Positions 1-13,256 of a stretch of DNA of 64,000 nucleotides are shown here, one piece after another (position 1 is the first letter of the stretch; every line of letters starts with the position of its first letter). The position numbers were made by a program, and so were the translations under genes. This stretch comes from Serilophus lunatus (taxonomy: Eukaryota > Chordata > Aves > Passeriformes > Eurylaimidae): NCBI GenBank assembly GCA_013399895.1, contig VXBA01000125.1, positions 996,104 through 1,060,103 of the forward strand, given 5' to 3'. The notes below the pieces were generated by a model. It had not been told where the DNA came from, searched no databases, and saw only the letters and a list, made by a program, of their open reading frames with translations.

Positions 1-1645
1 TTGATAGTTTGAATGTCCCACTATCTAAAAAACAAGCACTGCTTTAATACTGAGATAATTCAGTTTACTGAATCCAATTACATGTAATTGGCTTTTTCCC
101 TTCCCTCCCCCCTAAACTCCCCTTTTTTAATTGCTGTTGGAACCAGGGCTCCGCTGCATTTCTGCTGCCTCTGCCAGATGTTTCTGTTCTTGGTGTTGCA
201 AGGGCATGTGTCGGACCACGAGATTCAATTACCCTCCGGGGTGCAGCCTTCAGTCAGGGTGGCCACAAACACATCAGCAACGTGAGCTTTGTAGCCCTGG
301 ATAAAAGTGTTTATGAAACCCAGCCAAAAAAACACTTAGGAAAGCTCCCAAAGAGGCAAAATATCGGTGACACTTTCTGTTTCTTCTCTGGGCAAAAGCC
401 TCTTTGCTTTGTTGTGATGTTCATGTTCTGAGACATGGGGGGTTTGATCCATCTCGGTGAAAAATGTGCTGTGGCAAAGACATTGAGGGGTGGGTGGATC
501 TGACAAGCTCTGTGGAAACTTTTGGGAATATTTGCTTGCTTGCCCAGGACCTTTGCTAGTAGGATTGCGTCTTTCTTCCTGGAAACATTCCAGCCCCAAG
601 CCTCCCTAGGACTCCAAACCCTCGCTGCAGCAGAACTGCCAGTTTGCTTCAGGCATCATCCCAGGGACAGCTATGAAAATAGCACCCACTGCTGCTGACT
701 GGAATTACACCAGTTTGCCCCTCAAAATATAGAGGCAAATATTCTGACTTGTTGGGTGCCTCAGATCTCTAGGTCCTCACCTCAAAAACCAGCAGGCAAG
801 GAATGTGTTCCCACTGTCACCTGGTGCCTCCTGACCATATAGGAGAAACGGGCCAGAAGCTGTAGCTCCTCGAGGGCTTTGCAAAATAATTTTCAAGATT
901 GATTGTTGCATTTATATCCAAAACCAGCCAAGATTTACAGCAAAAAATTATTATTGTATTATTTTTTTTTAAATTGAAACAAGGAAGAATTAAATGAAGC
1001 CTCTTAATAAGATGAACATGCTGATGAAAAACACGGTCGTGCATGTTTCCCCCTGGCTAGTTCATCACAGTTCTCCCCTCCACGCTCATTCTTTGCTGCG
1101 TGACATTTGAACAACCCTTGGCTGAGGGAATTGCAGCCGGATGGGAGGGAGGAATCCCGCTGGAAAGTCTGGATGCTGTTGTCAGCCTGGCAGTGATTGA
1201 CAAGGCGACTCACTCAAGTGGATGTGGCTGCTGAAGTATTGTCAGATGCCCAGGGAGGAGAGGGGCTCCAAGCATGCAGAGTGCTGCTCTGAATTAACAT
1301 CAGCATCCCCAAAACGATGGGTATTCAATCACAAAATGTGAAATTTCTTGCCACGCAAAGCACCCGGCACACGCTGGGGGGTGGGACAGGGGCTGCAGTG
1401 CTGTTAATGCAAATAAAACCCTTCCCCTCTGCTCTTTATAATACAGACACTGTTTTTCTCCTGTTTGTCTCGCAAATTCTGAACGTTGCACACTGCTGTC
1501 ACCCCGGGCCCGTTGCCACTTCAAGTATGCAAGGGGAAATTTGATTTAATTAGCCACTAATAGAGAGTTAAGGAATTTAGCCCAGGAACTGGTGCATCCA
1601 TGCAGTCATGGGNAACTGATTTGAGCCTGGATTTCTCAACAAACA

Positions 1646-1784
1646 GAGCTACAGGAGGGTTGGGATGATCCTCTCAGGCACATGGTGTGATTTCTGGGGA
1701 TGGGCCTGTGCAGGGCCAGGAGTCAGACTGGATGATCCTTGGGGGTTCCCTTGCAGCTCAGCCTATTTTGGGATCCTATGATCT
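1646..1784 (+). mobile_element. CR1 LINE 3' fragment
   Basis: It reads ACAGGAGGGTTGGGATGATC, then TGGGCCTGTGCAGGGCCAGG, and ends GGATCCTATGATC. These match the 3' end of the CR1 copy at 52560-52830, so it belongs to the same subfamily but is more diverged. Confidence 0.75.
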
Positions 1785-3197
1785 GAGCTCAGGGGATTTG
1801 GAGGGATGGGAATGGCAGAAAGTGATAAGGTAAATACAAGTTATCCCTTTTCCAGTCTTGGGCTTCAGTGCTGCTCTTCGGAAATGTGAGAAATATGAAG
1901 GGTAAAAGATGGTCTAAGTCTCTTCAATTTGCTGTAAAAATTGAGTTTCAGGTCAGTTCTCATATAAGGGAAAGCCCTGGGGTCATTTCCTGTGTAAGTC
2001 TAACAGGATCATCCACTTCTGTTCTTCTGAGAGTCAAGAAGAAATGGAGAACATTTGAAATAGCTGGGAACAGGAGTCAAGTTCCTTCCAAACTCCTCCA
2101 TTCATTTTTGAGATGGATCCTTTGTGGGAGGAGCACCATCCATGGGGTTAGAAGCTATGAATACAGTGTGCAAGACCTCCAGGCTGCTCTGCGGTTGAAG
2201 GCAGAGTTGGTTTTTGTGATACCTGAAAAGAATTCCTCCAAAGTTATACTCAAAGGATAAAGTTTCTCTGTTGACCTGGGCCATTAAGAATATTTTTCAT
2301 GGAACATTTCTTTGAACTTGTTCAGGTTAGGTGAGCGAATCCATGCCCTGTGTTATGGCAGTGTGTTGCTTTTTCTGGTCACATCCACTTTAAGCAGCGT
2401 TTTGTACATAATTAGTGAAAAGCTGCTACAATGAACACTGACACCTTTCCATGTTTACATGGTCTGTAAAAAGAGGATGGATGCCACTGCTTCCCAGTAT
2501 GTTGTCTCTGCAAATTCAGTCTACTATTGTTTGTTCCATCTTTAACTTTATTTCAAAGGACTTGTTTCTAAGAACTTGGGAATGTCCATGCAGTCAGGGA
2601 CAGATCTGCCTATCTTGTCCTTCTCTGCATTCCTGTGCTTCCCAGTCTCCCCCAAAGCCAGTGTGACTCCAGAACAGACAAAGAAGTGTCTCCAGTTTGA
2701 ACAAGTTACTCATGCTCTGGGAAGTTCTTGCTTTGACAGGCTTTGGCTGGCACTGCCTGCACACAGCTCTGTGGAGTCTGATGTTACACAGTCCTGTCCA
2801 GTCTGAAACACCGAGATCTCTTGGCTCAGAGTGACTCCTGAAATAACTCTTTGTGCTGTATCTCCTGCAGGAACCCAGCCCATTGTCCTACTCTCTGTCT
2901 CCCACTTTCAGCCAGTTTATCTCTGCAATGATGTGGTTTCTCCTCCCACAGCTGCTGAGTTTCTCTACAAGCATTTTACAGGAGACCTTGCCAGGAGCCT
3001 TCTCATGATCTCTGCAGGCCACAGCACACAGATGGATGTCTGTTCCCTATGTGCAAGTTCATTTCTGTGAACAAGGGCTACAGTTCTCTTTATAAAGCCA
3101 CTGTGACTCTCCTGGAAACTTTTCAGGTCTATCTTTGCCCTGGTCTTTATCCCATTTCAGTTCAGCCTGGAGAAGGGAAGGCTCTGGGCAGAATTTA

Positions 3198-3485
3198 TTG
3201 TGGCATTTCAGTACTTAAAGGGATGGAGAGACCATTTACAAAGGGCCTGGAGTGCCAGCATAAAGGGCAATGTCTTCAAACTGCCAGAGGGCAGGGTTAG
3301 ATGGGATATCAGAGAGAAATTCTTGGCTGGGAGGCTGAGGAGGCCCTGGCACAGGCTGGGCAGAGAAGCTGCAGCTGGAAGTGTCCAAGGCCAGGTCGGA
3401 GCAACCTGGGAGAGTGGGAGGTGTCCCTGCCCATGGCAGGGGGTGAGACCAACCCAAACTATTCCATGATTCCATGATTTCATAG
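3198..3485 (+). mobile_element. CR1 LINE 3' fragment
   Basis: It starts TGGCATTTCAGTACTTAAAG and runs through the AGGCCCTGGCACAGGCTGGG block to the doubled tail ATTCCATGATTCCATGATTT. The terminal 8-10-bp repeat is the CR1 3' signature. Confidence 0.85.
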
Positions 3486-5649
3486 TGATTTTTCTGCTGC
3501 AGTTCTCAGGGTCCCCTGTGTAGAACCCTCTATGGAGATGGATGCAGGTGTCCATCCCAGTGCAAGTATCTCCCCACCAACAGAGGAAAGAAACAAGAAG
3601 TGAGGGAACAGGAACTATAAGCACCAACTTTCAACCCTCACTGGCCTTTCAGTTAATGCTCTGCAGGTTGAACTCTGAAGGTCCAAAGCTCCACTGACTT
3701 CTCTGAAGGGGGTTTCAGAACCATCACTCAACTGGCAGCAAGCTGAGATCCACTGGTCAGGGGCCTGAATGAGAATTGCCAGAAATCCACAACACAAAGA
3801 ATTCAAAAGACCCCTGAAGACCTCTGAGTTTTCCTCCCAAGGACTGAAATGTTTCTTACTAAATTTTTTTTTTTTTGGAAGCCACATTTCTCAAAGGTGC
3901 CTTTCATGCTTTAACATCCTTTTCAAGATATGACACCAGATCTCGTTGTCTTTTGAAGTCTTCTGGGTGGGGATTATTGAGTCATTGTGTATAAATGCAA
4001 ATAGTACCTGAAACAAACCAGCTTTGATCATGGCTGGGTCTTCCTATACTACCATGTTATGCCAATTACATTAATAGTATTGTGTACTACATTAGAATGT
4101 GGCTGGTTTGGTCCAGAATCTGGATTTAGCTGCTCATCCCCAGCTCCCCAGGAAGGACAGGGCTGACCTGAGCAGTATGTGTTCAGAGATTCTCAGGGAG
4201 CAGCAAGTCCAAGAACAGCTGGGTTATCCATGGTGGATTGCCTTCCCATGGAGCAGCACATCCCATCCCACATCACTCATCCCAAATACTCACACTGCAG
4301 TCTGGCACTCCTGCTGCCATAAGTCACCTCAGCCAAAAAAAAAACCAAAAAAAACAACCAATAAAAAAACCTTGAAATGAACAGCATTTTAATTTATTTA
4401 TTTTTCCTTTGTGTCTTGCAGTTTTTCAGCAGAGGATGGAAAAGTGTGAGGAGCTGTGCAGAGCCCTGGGTGGCAGCAGAGCCTTGCAGCTTCCCAGGGC
4501 ACAGCTCCTGGGATTTTTAGAGCAGGGAGCAAGTGGCACCAGGCAGTTGGGTGGTCGTAGATAGTTCTGATTACTCAGGAGGACAAAGTAATTAAACAAG
4601 GGAAAGTGGTCACTGGGTGATGTATAAACCACCTCAAAAAATTTTGCTGGTATTTGTTCATTCCTACCTGGTATCTGTCTCTACCAGAAAAAGGACTGGC
4701 CAGAAAACAATTTTCTGAGCCATTAAAAATTCTTCTCTTTCCCCCTCAAAACAGGGAAACTAACCACCCTGGAATAATGCCCTCCTCTCAGAAGTTCCAG
4801 GAAATTCAGTACGGAGGGGCAAAACTAATATCAGATGAGCCTAATTTTTTTGGTTTTTCAAAAATTAATTTCAGTTGTGAACATCATCTGAAAATGAAGA
4901 AATGAAGAAACTTCCAGACCCAACTAGACTAAACTCTGGGGAGCAACATGGTCTTGGCTTAGTGCTCTGAGCAAGGGGTGAGAGCAGAGATCCCACTGGA
5001 TTATCCCTTCCTTCCACAATAAAGACATTTTGACACAAAGTGAAAGGTTCCGTGAGCAAACAACACATCATTTTCTGCAGTTTGGGTCCCACATGGGAGG
5101 CACCCAAACCCTCCAAGTGCTTTTAATGTCTTCAGATTTTGGTTTTTCTGTACATCTCCTGTTCTTCCCAAAAAAATCCTCTGAGGATTACAGGGTGTAT
5201 CACCCTCACACAGTGCTGGGCACCTGAACTCCAACAGCAGATGGGCACTTCTCCTGTGTTTGACCTTGTCCTATTAATTGGCTCTGTCAGGAGAATTCTC
5301 AGCCTTCCAACGCTCCTGAATCAGTATAAAATATCCATCAGTACAAACATCAACAGCAAAACAAATCAAATCATAAAAGCCCAGAGCCCTTCAGAAACAG
5401 CCCCCAGCCTCCCCCAGCTTGTTCCTGTGGAATGGCTGCTCAATGTCCCGCTGGCCTGGGTGGTCTTTCTGAGGGTCATGGTCAGATGGGAGGCCTGGGC
5501 AGCCCCTCACTCACAACAGGAGCCACTCACAGCTCCTCGTGGGCCAGCAGCCCCTCACACTCTGAGCCACATGAGGGGAGGAGGGTGTGGGCAGAGCAGG
5601 AAGGTGTGAGGGGTGTCTGAAGGGGCAGCTGGGGATGGCCAGGGCAGCA

Positions 5650-5880
5650 CCATGCCAAGGGCATGGACACCCATGGGGACACCCCAGTGCAGCCTGAGGC
5701 TGACCCACAAGGGCCAGATACACCTGTGGGGACACCCCACCACAGCCTGAGGGTAACCCACAAGGGCCAGATACACCTGTGGGGACACCCCACCACAGCC
5801 TGAGGGTGACCCACAAGGGCCAGAGGCACGCATGGGGACACTCCATGGCAGTCTGAGGGTGACACATGTTGTGCAGGGAC
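5650..5880. repeat. 53-bp minisatellite, about four copies
   Basis: The phrase ACCCACAAGGGCCAGATACA recurs at 5703, 5756 and 5809, exactly 53 bp apart, each followed by a CACCTGTGGGGACACCCCAC-type block. A degraded unit lies on each side. Long minus-strand open frames (5511-6142) are artefacts of this low-stop repeat. Confidence 0.9.
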
Positions 5881-6138
5881 ATTCCCGAGGGATTGCAGGC
5901 AGCAGTGACCTGCAGCAGAGCACGGCCACCACCGAGGGACCTGCAGGAACATCCATGGGGCAGGGACACTCTGGAAGTTGTGGGGTTTTTGGGACAGGCC
6001 GGGGTGAGGCAGAGCTCGGGGAAAGGACAGGGGGATGGAGAGGGGAGGGACAATGAGCTCCGAGCAGGAAGCAGAGCCTGAGGAGTGAGGGAAAGGTGCT
6101 TCCCACAGCGGTTAATGATGTCTGTTCTCTTCTCCACG

Positions 6139-6250
6139 ACACAAATCAGCCATCAGAATTTGGTGCTAATTGGCAATAAATTAGATTAACTAAAAGCTCC
6201 TCCAATCGAGGCCGTTCTGCTGGGGATACCTCATTAACCTGGCGGCTCAG
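6139..6250 (+). mobile_element. LTR-like remnant, copy A
   Basis: The core reads AAATCAGCCATCAGAATTTG, then CTAATTGGCAATAAATTAG, a GAGGCCGTTCTGC motif and TCATTAACCTGGCGGCTC. AATAAA at 6175-6180 would serve as a polyadenylation signal. The same ordered motifs occur at 23975-24180, again after a minisatellite. Similarity to avian endogenous-retrovirus LTR 3' parts is from memory, so the family is not certain. No retroviral gene is present. Confidence 0.45.
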
Positions 6251-7079
6251 TCAGCGTGCAAAGGGCAATTTGTTTTATTTTTCCTACTGAATCACCGTGG
6301 GAAGGTCATTTCCTCAGCTGGACATGGGGATCCGCTGACCTTTGTATGGAGACAGTAACTTGCACCTCCAGAGGGAATGATGGTGTTTGCATGGGATCTA
6401 AGATAATTATCAGTAAGAAAACCTACCTGGCTGTGGGCTGGGTGGTGGAGAGGTGGGAATGGCTGTAAGAACGAATAGGATTTGAGGGGCTTGGCACAAA
6501 GACCATCTTCAGCCTCTTCAAGACCCTGCGTGTTCTTACCCAGGGGAGCTGATGAACTGCTCTGGCCACAAAGCTACAGCTGATTGTTGCCCTGGGGTGA
6601 CTGAAAAAAGCAAAACCACTTGTGTGTGAAGGTGCAGGGGAGGGGTGGGGACACAGGTTGTTCATCGCAGTGAAAATAGTGGGAATTTCAGGTTTCCTTG
6701 AGGAGCAGCACCTTTGCAGGAGTGAACACCACAGTCTGCCGGGAACCAGGGGGTGCAGATGTTGTCTGAGCCAGGTGGGTGTTGTCTGGAATCCTTTGCC
6801 TGAGGAAGGGAACTGCTCCAGCCTGGCTGAAGGCCACTGGATGATTCCAAACTGTCCTGGAAGCTCAGGCCATGGACTCCCTTGGGTGGGCACCCACCAG
6901 GAAAGTGCTGCAGGGAAGAGGCAACAAAGTGCAAAAAAGCCAGTGGAGGCTTAACGTGTAAAAGGAAAAGAGAAGGGCTGGAAATTCTCCTTGGCTTTGC
7001 TGGGACCTCCTTTCTGAAGGTTTTTTTCTAAGTCACACAAAACTGCTGTAGTTGTGGAGCTGTTTGAAAGGAAATACTG

Positions 7080-7290
7080 GAAAATACTTTGTCCATTGAA
7101 GAACATCTCAATTAGTTTAGCAAAACTTAGTTTTAGTATTTTTTATTATTTTTCTATGTTCTCACAAAAAGTAAGTTATGATAGCTTTTTGCTAAAAGCT
7201 GGCTAAGAATAATTTAAGGCCCACGATTAAATAATTAATTAAAAGCTTTAATTAAAACCATTAAAAGTTAAAGAAGTTTTATCATTTCCA
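7080..7290. promoter_or_regulatory. Candidate conserved non-coding element
   Basis: The block is AT-rich with dense TAATTA/TTAATTAA-type homeodomain motifs (AATAATTAATTAAAAGCTTT, AATTAAAACCATTAAAAG). It is free of repeat signatures, in contrast to the GC-richer CR1 flanks. This is only a compositional guess. Confidence 0.25.
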
Positions 7291-7999
7291 ACAGGATTGC
7301 AGGTGCATATGCAGCCATCCTGGCCGGTTTAAAAGCTGACTGGACAGGGCTCTGAGCACCCTCCTGTGCCTTTCAGCCTTGCAGTCTCCCTGTGAATGAG
7401 ATCCTGCTCACCCCTCTCCTCTCCTCTCCTCCTTGCTCAAGAAAGCTCTGTGTCACCGTGTGCTCTGTACACAGCGACATTTGGGATCCCATGTCCACAT
7501 AACTCAGTTGGTTTGTTTACACTGAGCAAGATGTTTGAGGTCCCTGAGTCACCCTCTGTGGGCAGTCACAATGTGAGCACTGAAACGTCAGGGCTGGAGA
7601 CTGAAGGCAGATATGACCTTAAGTAAAAGGTGTAAATAGCCTTTCTTCTCACTCCTTGTGTTAACAGCAACAGGATCCAGGGCTTCCACTCTGGAAGAAT
7701 AAAAAGCCTCTCCAAACCTCAGGTCTGAGACTCCCACTATGTTTCTATGTGTGTTTCTAAGCACCCTCAGTGTTCTGGCACCAATCCTGCTGCTTTTTGA
7801 CATTACAGGGTCAAGATGCTGCTTCTGAACCCCTCCCACTATTTCACCTGGGAAAGCACCAGCCCTTGGGTGACAGGACCTGAACAAAGAGCTGAGCTGC
7901 ACCTCCCTGTGCCATCAGAGCTTTGGCTGCAGCACTTGGAGTACGTGAGCTCACTTTTATTCAGGGGATGAACAGTCCTGTGGTCACAGGAGTCTTGCT

Positions 8000-8425
8000 G
8001 TCCATGGATGCCTTGGGTGGCCTATCTTCTGCTCCTGACACTCCCCAGGCTCCAGGCTTTCTTTCCTGGGTGGAAGGGCTGTTTTTCACTTCCCAGGCCC
8101 TGCTGCCCAAATTGCCAGTCTGACTCTCAAAACTGAATGGAAATGAAGATTCCTCCCGGAAAAGAGGTGCCAGGACAGAAAGACCTTCCTGCCCACGGAG
8201 TGCCCTGGGTGGCCCATCATTTGCACTTGGGACTAAGAGGCTGTAAACTTTCCTGAGATTGAAGGGCATTCCCTTCCCACATCCCACTGCCCAAACTGCA
8301 AATCAGAAACTGAATGCAAACTAAGATTCTTCCCAGACAAAGGTGCCAGGACAGAAAGGTCTTGCTGCCTACGGAGTGCCCTGGGTGGCCCATCATTTGC
8401 ACCTTAGAGCCCCAGGCTATGGCTG
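8000..8425. repeat. Diverged tandem duplication, 176-192-bp unit, about 2.3 copies
   Basis: GCC(T/C)TGGGTGGCC(T/C)ATC recurs at 8010, 8202 and 8378. CTGCCCAAATTGCCAGTCTG at 8102 has a relative CTGCCCAAACTGCAAATCAG near 8288. GGTGCCAGGACAGAAAG appears in both full units. The units carry small indels and substitutions, so the duplication is old. Confidence 0.85.
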
Positions 8426-10499
8426 CACTTCTTTGTGCATCTCCTGGCAGATTTCTGGCCTCAGTGTGTTGCCACAGGGTGAGGAAAGGAAGGTCATTTG
8501 CACAGCACAGCTTTGAGTTCAGCAGCAGTTGGGTTGAATTGCAAAACACTGGGGNGCAAATGACTCTCTGAATATGAGCTTCAAAATCTCTGAGCAGTTT
8601 TATGGGAGAAAACCATGTTTCCATTAGTAAAATACGGATTTGTTTTGACATTATAAGCCTTAGCTGTATTATGCATAATATTTCCTTGGATTATATGGCA
8701 GCTGTATCACTGCTTAATATATCTATTAAATATTACATCGAGATGTAAGAACAACCAATAAAACTTGGGGTTTTTTACCTTTGAAACCTTTGACAGAGTA
8801 AAGTGTACCACTCTCTAGATTTATTTCACCATTCAAATCTAGTAGATATTTGGGATGACAGCAGTAAAATTCAAAACCTATAGATTTTCTTTCCTGGTTT
8901 CCATTTTCTGTGGACAAAACAAAGGCTATCAAAATGCACTTATTTATTTATCTATTGCTGCTGTCTTTTGAATGCACCAAAAGTGAAAATAAAAGCATTG
9001 GCCTGATGCTCTTGTATCATTGAATAAAATATCCAAGAAGGACCAATAATCACTATCTTCACAGAGTTCTTCTCTGTAATCAATCTCCAGAAAAAAGTGA
9101 GCATTTTGTTTTTATTGGCATTTATGGTCATGTTTATCGTCCCTCTGCTGGGACAACTCAGTTTTTTCTTGGCTGCCTTGTGCATGTGCACACACACACC
9201 TCCCAGAGCCTCTCAACTATCAATTCCCCAAAATTGCTTTCAATTCTGAAACTATAACATTTCAAAGCAGAGTAGGCGAAATAAAATAGAACATTAAACC
9301 AGTCTTGTGGGTTCAGACAAATGCACAGTGAGCAGGAAAGCCAAGAATAAGAATCTTTTTACTTTCCCACTTGATGAAGGTTACAGTCTCCTGGTGACTT
9401 GTTTTCTTAACTTTAATATCTTTTGATATTTTTTTCCAAGTCCTGTTACAGCCAGAGCTTTAGACACATGAAATGGGTTGTGTATGAGGAGGAGCAAAGG
9501 GCAGCTCGACCTTGTCTCTTGTCACTTTTCTGTTTGCTCAGTGGGAAACAACACTCTGTGTTAAATCTCCAAAGTTTATAACGAGATGAATCGAGGTGGA
9601 GGCTGGGAGCAGGGACAGGGATAAAATACAGACCCGTACCTTTTGTGATTCCCTTGAATCTCTCCAAACAACTGAAGAAAAGCAGGAACAAGGGAATATT
9701 TTGTCAGTTTTTTTCCACAGCAGACGTAGAAACAAGCGAGTACTATCCCAGGTAATGCTGCTAATACAGACCTGGGCTTACTTCTGATCTGAAGTACTAA
9801 GAAGATGGTTAGATTAAGATCTGAAATTGTTCCTCATTTATTTTCCCTCCTCCTCCTGTTTGTTTGTGTGATTTTACAAGGTGATTGCTGAAAGACAGGT
9901 CCCAGTCCCTGCTTGAGCAGAGCCAGGGAAGGAGAGAGGCAGAGGCAGGAAGGGAAGGTGCTGGTAACCTTCCCAGTGTGTGTCTCCCAGTAATTAGACA
10001 GGCATTAATTACCAATTCAGGGTTTGTATATGCTAAATATGTATATGTGCTCATGGAAATGAGGGCATGAGAACCCAGAACTTTCACGTGCATGGAAATT
10101 TTGTAAAAGGGGAGTGAGAGGGAATTTAGGTGTGATTCAGAAGAGAGGAAAATATTGTTTCTGCATTTTTCCTGTGATGATCATGATCGTTCTCAGTATA
10201 TTTGAGTGTATGTCCATTGTGCATCCTTACAGATCATATCATTGCATAATCAATAGCTGGGAATCATTTAGCAAAGTGTTTTCATAGTTCCCATTTTGGA
10301 AGTCAATTTTTACAATGAGAACAATGATGAAGACAAAGTTAGTTTTATAGTGAAGCTGAATGGACACCAAGATAAACAAGCTGAATCTATGTCCTAAAGA
10401 CTTATCAATAATGAATCCACACCAGTGCCAATGAAAAGCCAATATAATCCCTGGAAGAGATAATTGGAGACCTTTCCTGAATGAACATTCATACTCATC

Positions 10500-10760
10500 T
10501 AAACATTTTTCAGTGATGGAGAATATCCCACCAACCTGTGCAAGTCATTCCAGGGGTTCATCATCATCACTGCTGAAATAGCCCAGACAATTTCCATGTC
10601 TTTGGGTCTCTCCTACTTCCATCTCCAGACTCAAAGCCTCAGGACCAGCAGACTTTGTGTCCAGCCAGCCTTGGATCTCCTGTATCACAAGGAGTTCCCA
10701 TCTGACTGTTCGGGATTTCTGCCCCAGTGACATCTTACAAAAACATCATGTTCAAAAGGC
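10500..10760 (-). mobile_element. Possible old CR1 fragment
   Basis: The phrase GATGGAGAATATCCCACCAA followed by a CCAGGGGTTC block resembles the antisense of the CR1 region 'ggtggaatctccatcc'. The match is weak and fades after about 80 bp. Confidence 0.3.
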
Positions 10761-12133
10761 CCAGCCTTTGTGTTCATGAGACCTCTCCAGTGAACAACTC
10801 TATGAATTTAGAATGGGCTCCAAATTTAGACCTGTGCTTTGGAAATAGAGTCCACAGGGGGTTGCATCTAATGACATATAAAAAAAGTTCATCTGAAATT
10901 GTTTGATTGCATAAGGCACATTCTAGTCTAGTTTAGTCTATCAACAAATGAACCCAGTTTGCTTTGTTGCAAATGAAATCCCAAGCTGAGAGGAAGAGCA
11001 CCAAATAAATCAAGATATTAAAATAAGACAGAATTTGACATAAAGAAGTGGACCCCAAAAACATCTGTGCAGGATTTCAACATTATTGATAAAAATACTT
11101 GTGGGTAAGGAGAAAATGTGTCTATTTTATCAAAAGAGAGACAGACATGCAGGTCCATCCTAGGCTGGATCTTTGTGTACTGGTAATCTCAGAATTAAGA
11201 TGTACCCCTGTCACCTCATCCTGCTGCTCCTCAGCACAGGGACCATGCCCTGCTTGCAGGTAGGAATCCTTGCACCAGGATGTTCCAGTATCCAGAAAAG
11301 TTTAGGGAGGATTCTGCTCCTAGTGATTAAATATTTGGCCATCTACAGTAAAAAATATTCCCATAAAGTAGCAGGAAAACTGAAAAGCTCCTAATAAAAC
11401 CATTAGCTGTGGGCTATAGACTGCAGATACTCTTCAGGGGCCAGATACAGACCTCAATTATAAGCTGGAATATTTTCCTGGCACTCCAAGGGCTTATACT
11501 GCAATACAACTAATGCAAGTCAGAACTTCATCCCAGACCATCACAGCCACATTAACTTTCACAATTTACACCAGCCAAGGGGTCGACTCTCAGCCTTGCA
11601 GGGTTTGGCCAAGAGAGAATGAAATGCAGTTGAGGAGGAAGCTCTGCTTTTGAAACCAATTTCTAACTAATAAAATTTTTCCCTTCATTTTAATACCCAG
11701 TTCTCTCTTGTGCCTGTATCTGATTGAGTGAAATATTACTGTGCTGGGTAATATCATTGCCCAGAGCCCTGGGTCATGCAGAATTCATATTGCTGCACTT
11801 ACCACAACCCACCTCCCTGAATCCCACAGGATGGGATGAGGAGTGGGGGAAAGATCATTCTTTAAAGCTCATCTTTTAATAAGGCACGGGAATTTTGAAT
11901 TCAGCCCTGGGAAAGGAGGAAGTTATGTGAAATTCATGGACTGAAAGGTGCCTGTCCTGAGTTTGGAGAAGGAATTGTGCTGTGTGAGGTAAATCTGGTT
12001 CTTCTGGTAGGAGTAAAGGGACAGCAGATCCATGGTCTCTGAGCAACATCTGCACAGGTGGGTTCTAATTCATTCATTCTGATGACCTGGGACACCCTGC
12101 CATGCACAAAGCCCTTGGGACTGGCTTTGGGAA

Positions 12134-12440
12134 TCATGAAGGGTGGCAAAGCCCTCTGAGATAGTGGAGTCCAACCATTAACCCAGAACTGCCAAATCCA
12201 GCATTAAACCATGTCTTTAAGCACCAGATCTACTTTTCCACCACTGCCTCAGGCAGCCTGTTCCAGGGCTTGATAATCCTCTCTGTAAAGAAATGTTGCC
12301 TAATTTCCAATCTAAACCTTCTTTTCCTTCTGTCACTTGTTACCTGTGAGAAGACACCGACCCCCATGTGGCTCCAGCCTCCTGTCAGGGAGTTATGGAG
12401 AGAATTAAGTGGGAACTCTGATGGGTGGTACCTGAGAGAA
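12134..12440 (-). mobile_element. CR1 LINE 3' fragment
   Basis: The antisense reads GGAGTCCAACCATTAACCCA, then GGCAGCCTGTTCCAGGGCTT and CTAATTTCCAATCTAAACCT, all conserved CR1 3' blocks. It extends further 5' than most copies here and is older. Confidence 0.8.
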
Positions 12441-12927
12441 AGGATGGGACCAACAGGTGCCAAATTCTATGGGATAGGGGGTGATGGAATAGGTGGGAAT
12501 TGTATTCCAGAAGGTTACTCTTCAAACATCAAATTACAGAGACCACTAACAATTTGCTTTCCCTCAAAGGAAAAAGGGATATAGGGCCAAAATTGTGGTG
12601 CCAAGGGATTCTTTCCTTAATTCTCTATTCATGCTACCAAATTTGAAATAAAAATTCAGCCCAGTCTGAAAGAACCAGCTTGGTTTCTGGTGAAGTTCTC
12701 TTTGAATCAGGATGCTTTGATCCTGAAAAGAAAGATTTGTGAGTGGATGTATCTAATATTAAACTCAATTTTGAGATTAAAACTATAACAACAATGTGGA
12801 AAATTCAAACTGCAGAATGAAAAGGTTCTATGAAAATCCAAGCACCCTTAAAAGGGATGTGTCATTATTTTCAGAATTTTCTTGTAAGGTAAAAATACCA
12901 CTGAAATCAACACAACTCTGAGTCACC

Positions 12928-13256
12928 TAATTATGGCATTTCAGTACCTGAAGAGAGACAGTGAGAAAAACGGAGACTATTTCCAAGGGCCTGGAGGAAC
13001 AGGACCCAGGGAATGGCTTCCCAGTGCCAGAGGGCAGGGACAGATGGGATATTGGGGAGGAATTGTTGGCTGGGAGGGTGGGGAGGCCCTGGCCCAGGTT
13101 GGGCAGAGAAGCTGTGGCTGCCCCATCCCTGGGAGTGTCCAAGGCCAGGTTGGAGCCACCTGAGATAGTGGGAGGTGTCCCTGCCCATGGCAGGGGGTGG
13201 GACTGGATGGGCTTTAAAGTCCCTTCCAACTCAAATCATTCCAGGATTCCATGATC
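12928..13256 (+). mobile_element. CR1 LINE 3' fragment
   Basis: This copy shows the complete 3' block from TTATGGCATTTCAGTACCTG through GGCCCTGGCCCAGGTTGGGC to CATTCCAGGATTCCATGATC. It is close in sequence to the copies at 51811-52090 and 63220-63648. Confidence 0.9.

Larger units (their letters stand above)
1..5430. other. Gene-free stretch
   Basis: Apart from CR1 tails at 1646-1784 and 3198-3485 and short A/T runs (961-971, 3863-3875, 4337-4358), nothing is recognised. Open frames are 60-156 codons, lack domains and begin at arbitrary ATGs. Confidence 0.7.
6260..10490. other. Gene-free stretch
   Basis: It contains the tandem duplication at 8.0-8.4 kb and a strongly AT-rich block at 7080-7290. 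No coding exon, RNA gene or recognisable transposon was found in the rest. Confidence 0.7.

Noticed and set aside
5511..6142. Overlapping minus-strand open frames of 141-208 codons
   Set aside because: They run through the 53-bp minisatellite, which lacks stops in several frames. The repeated peptide is a by-product.
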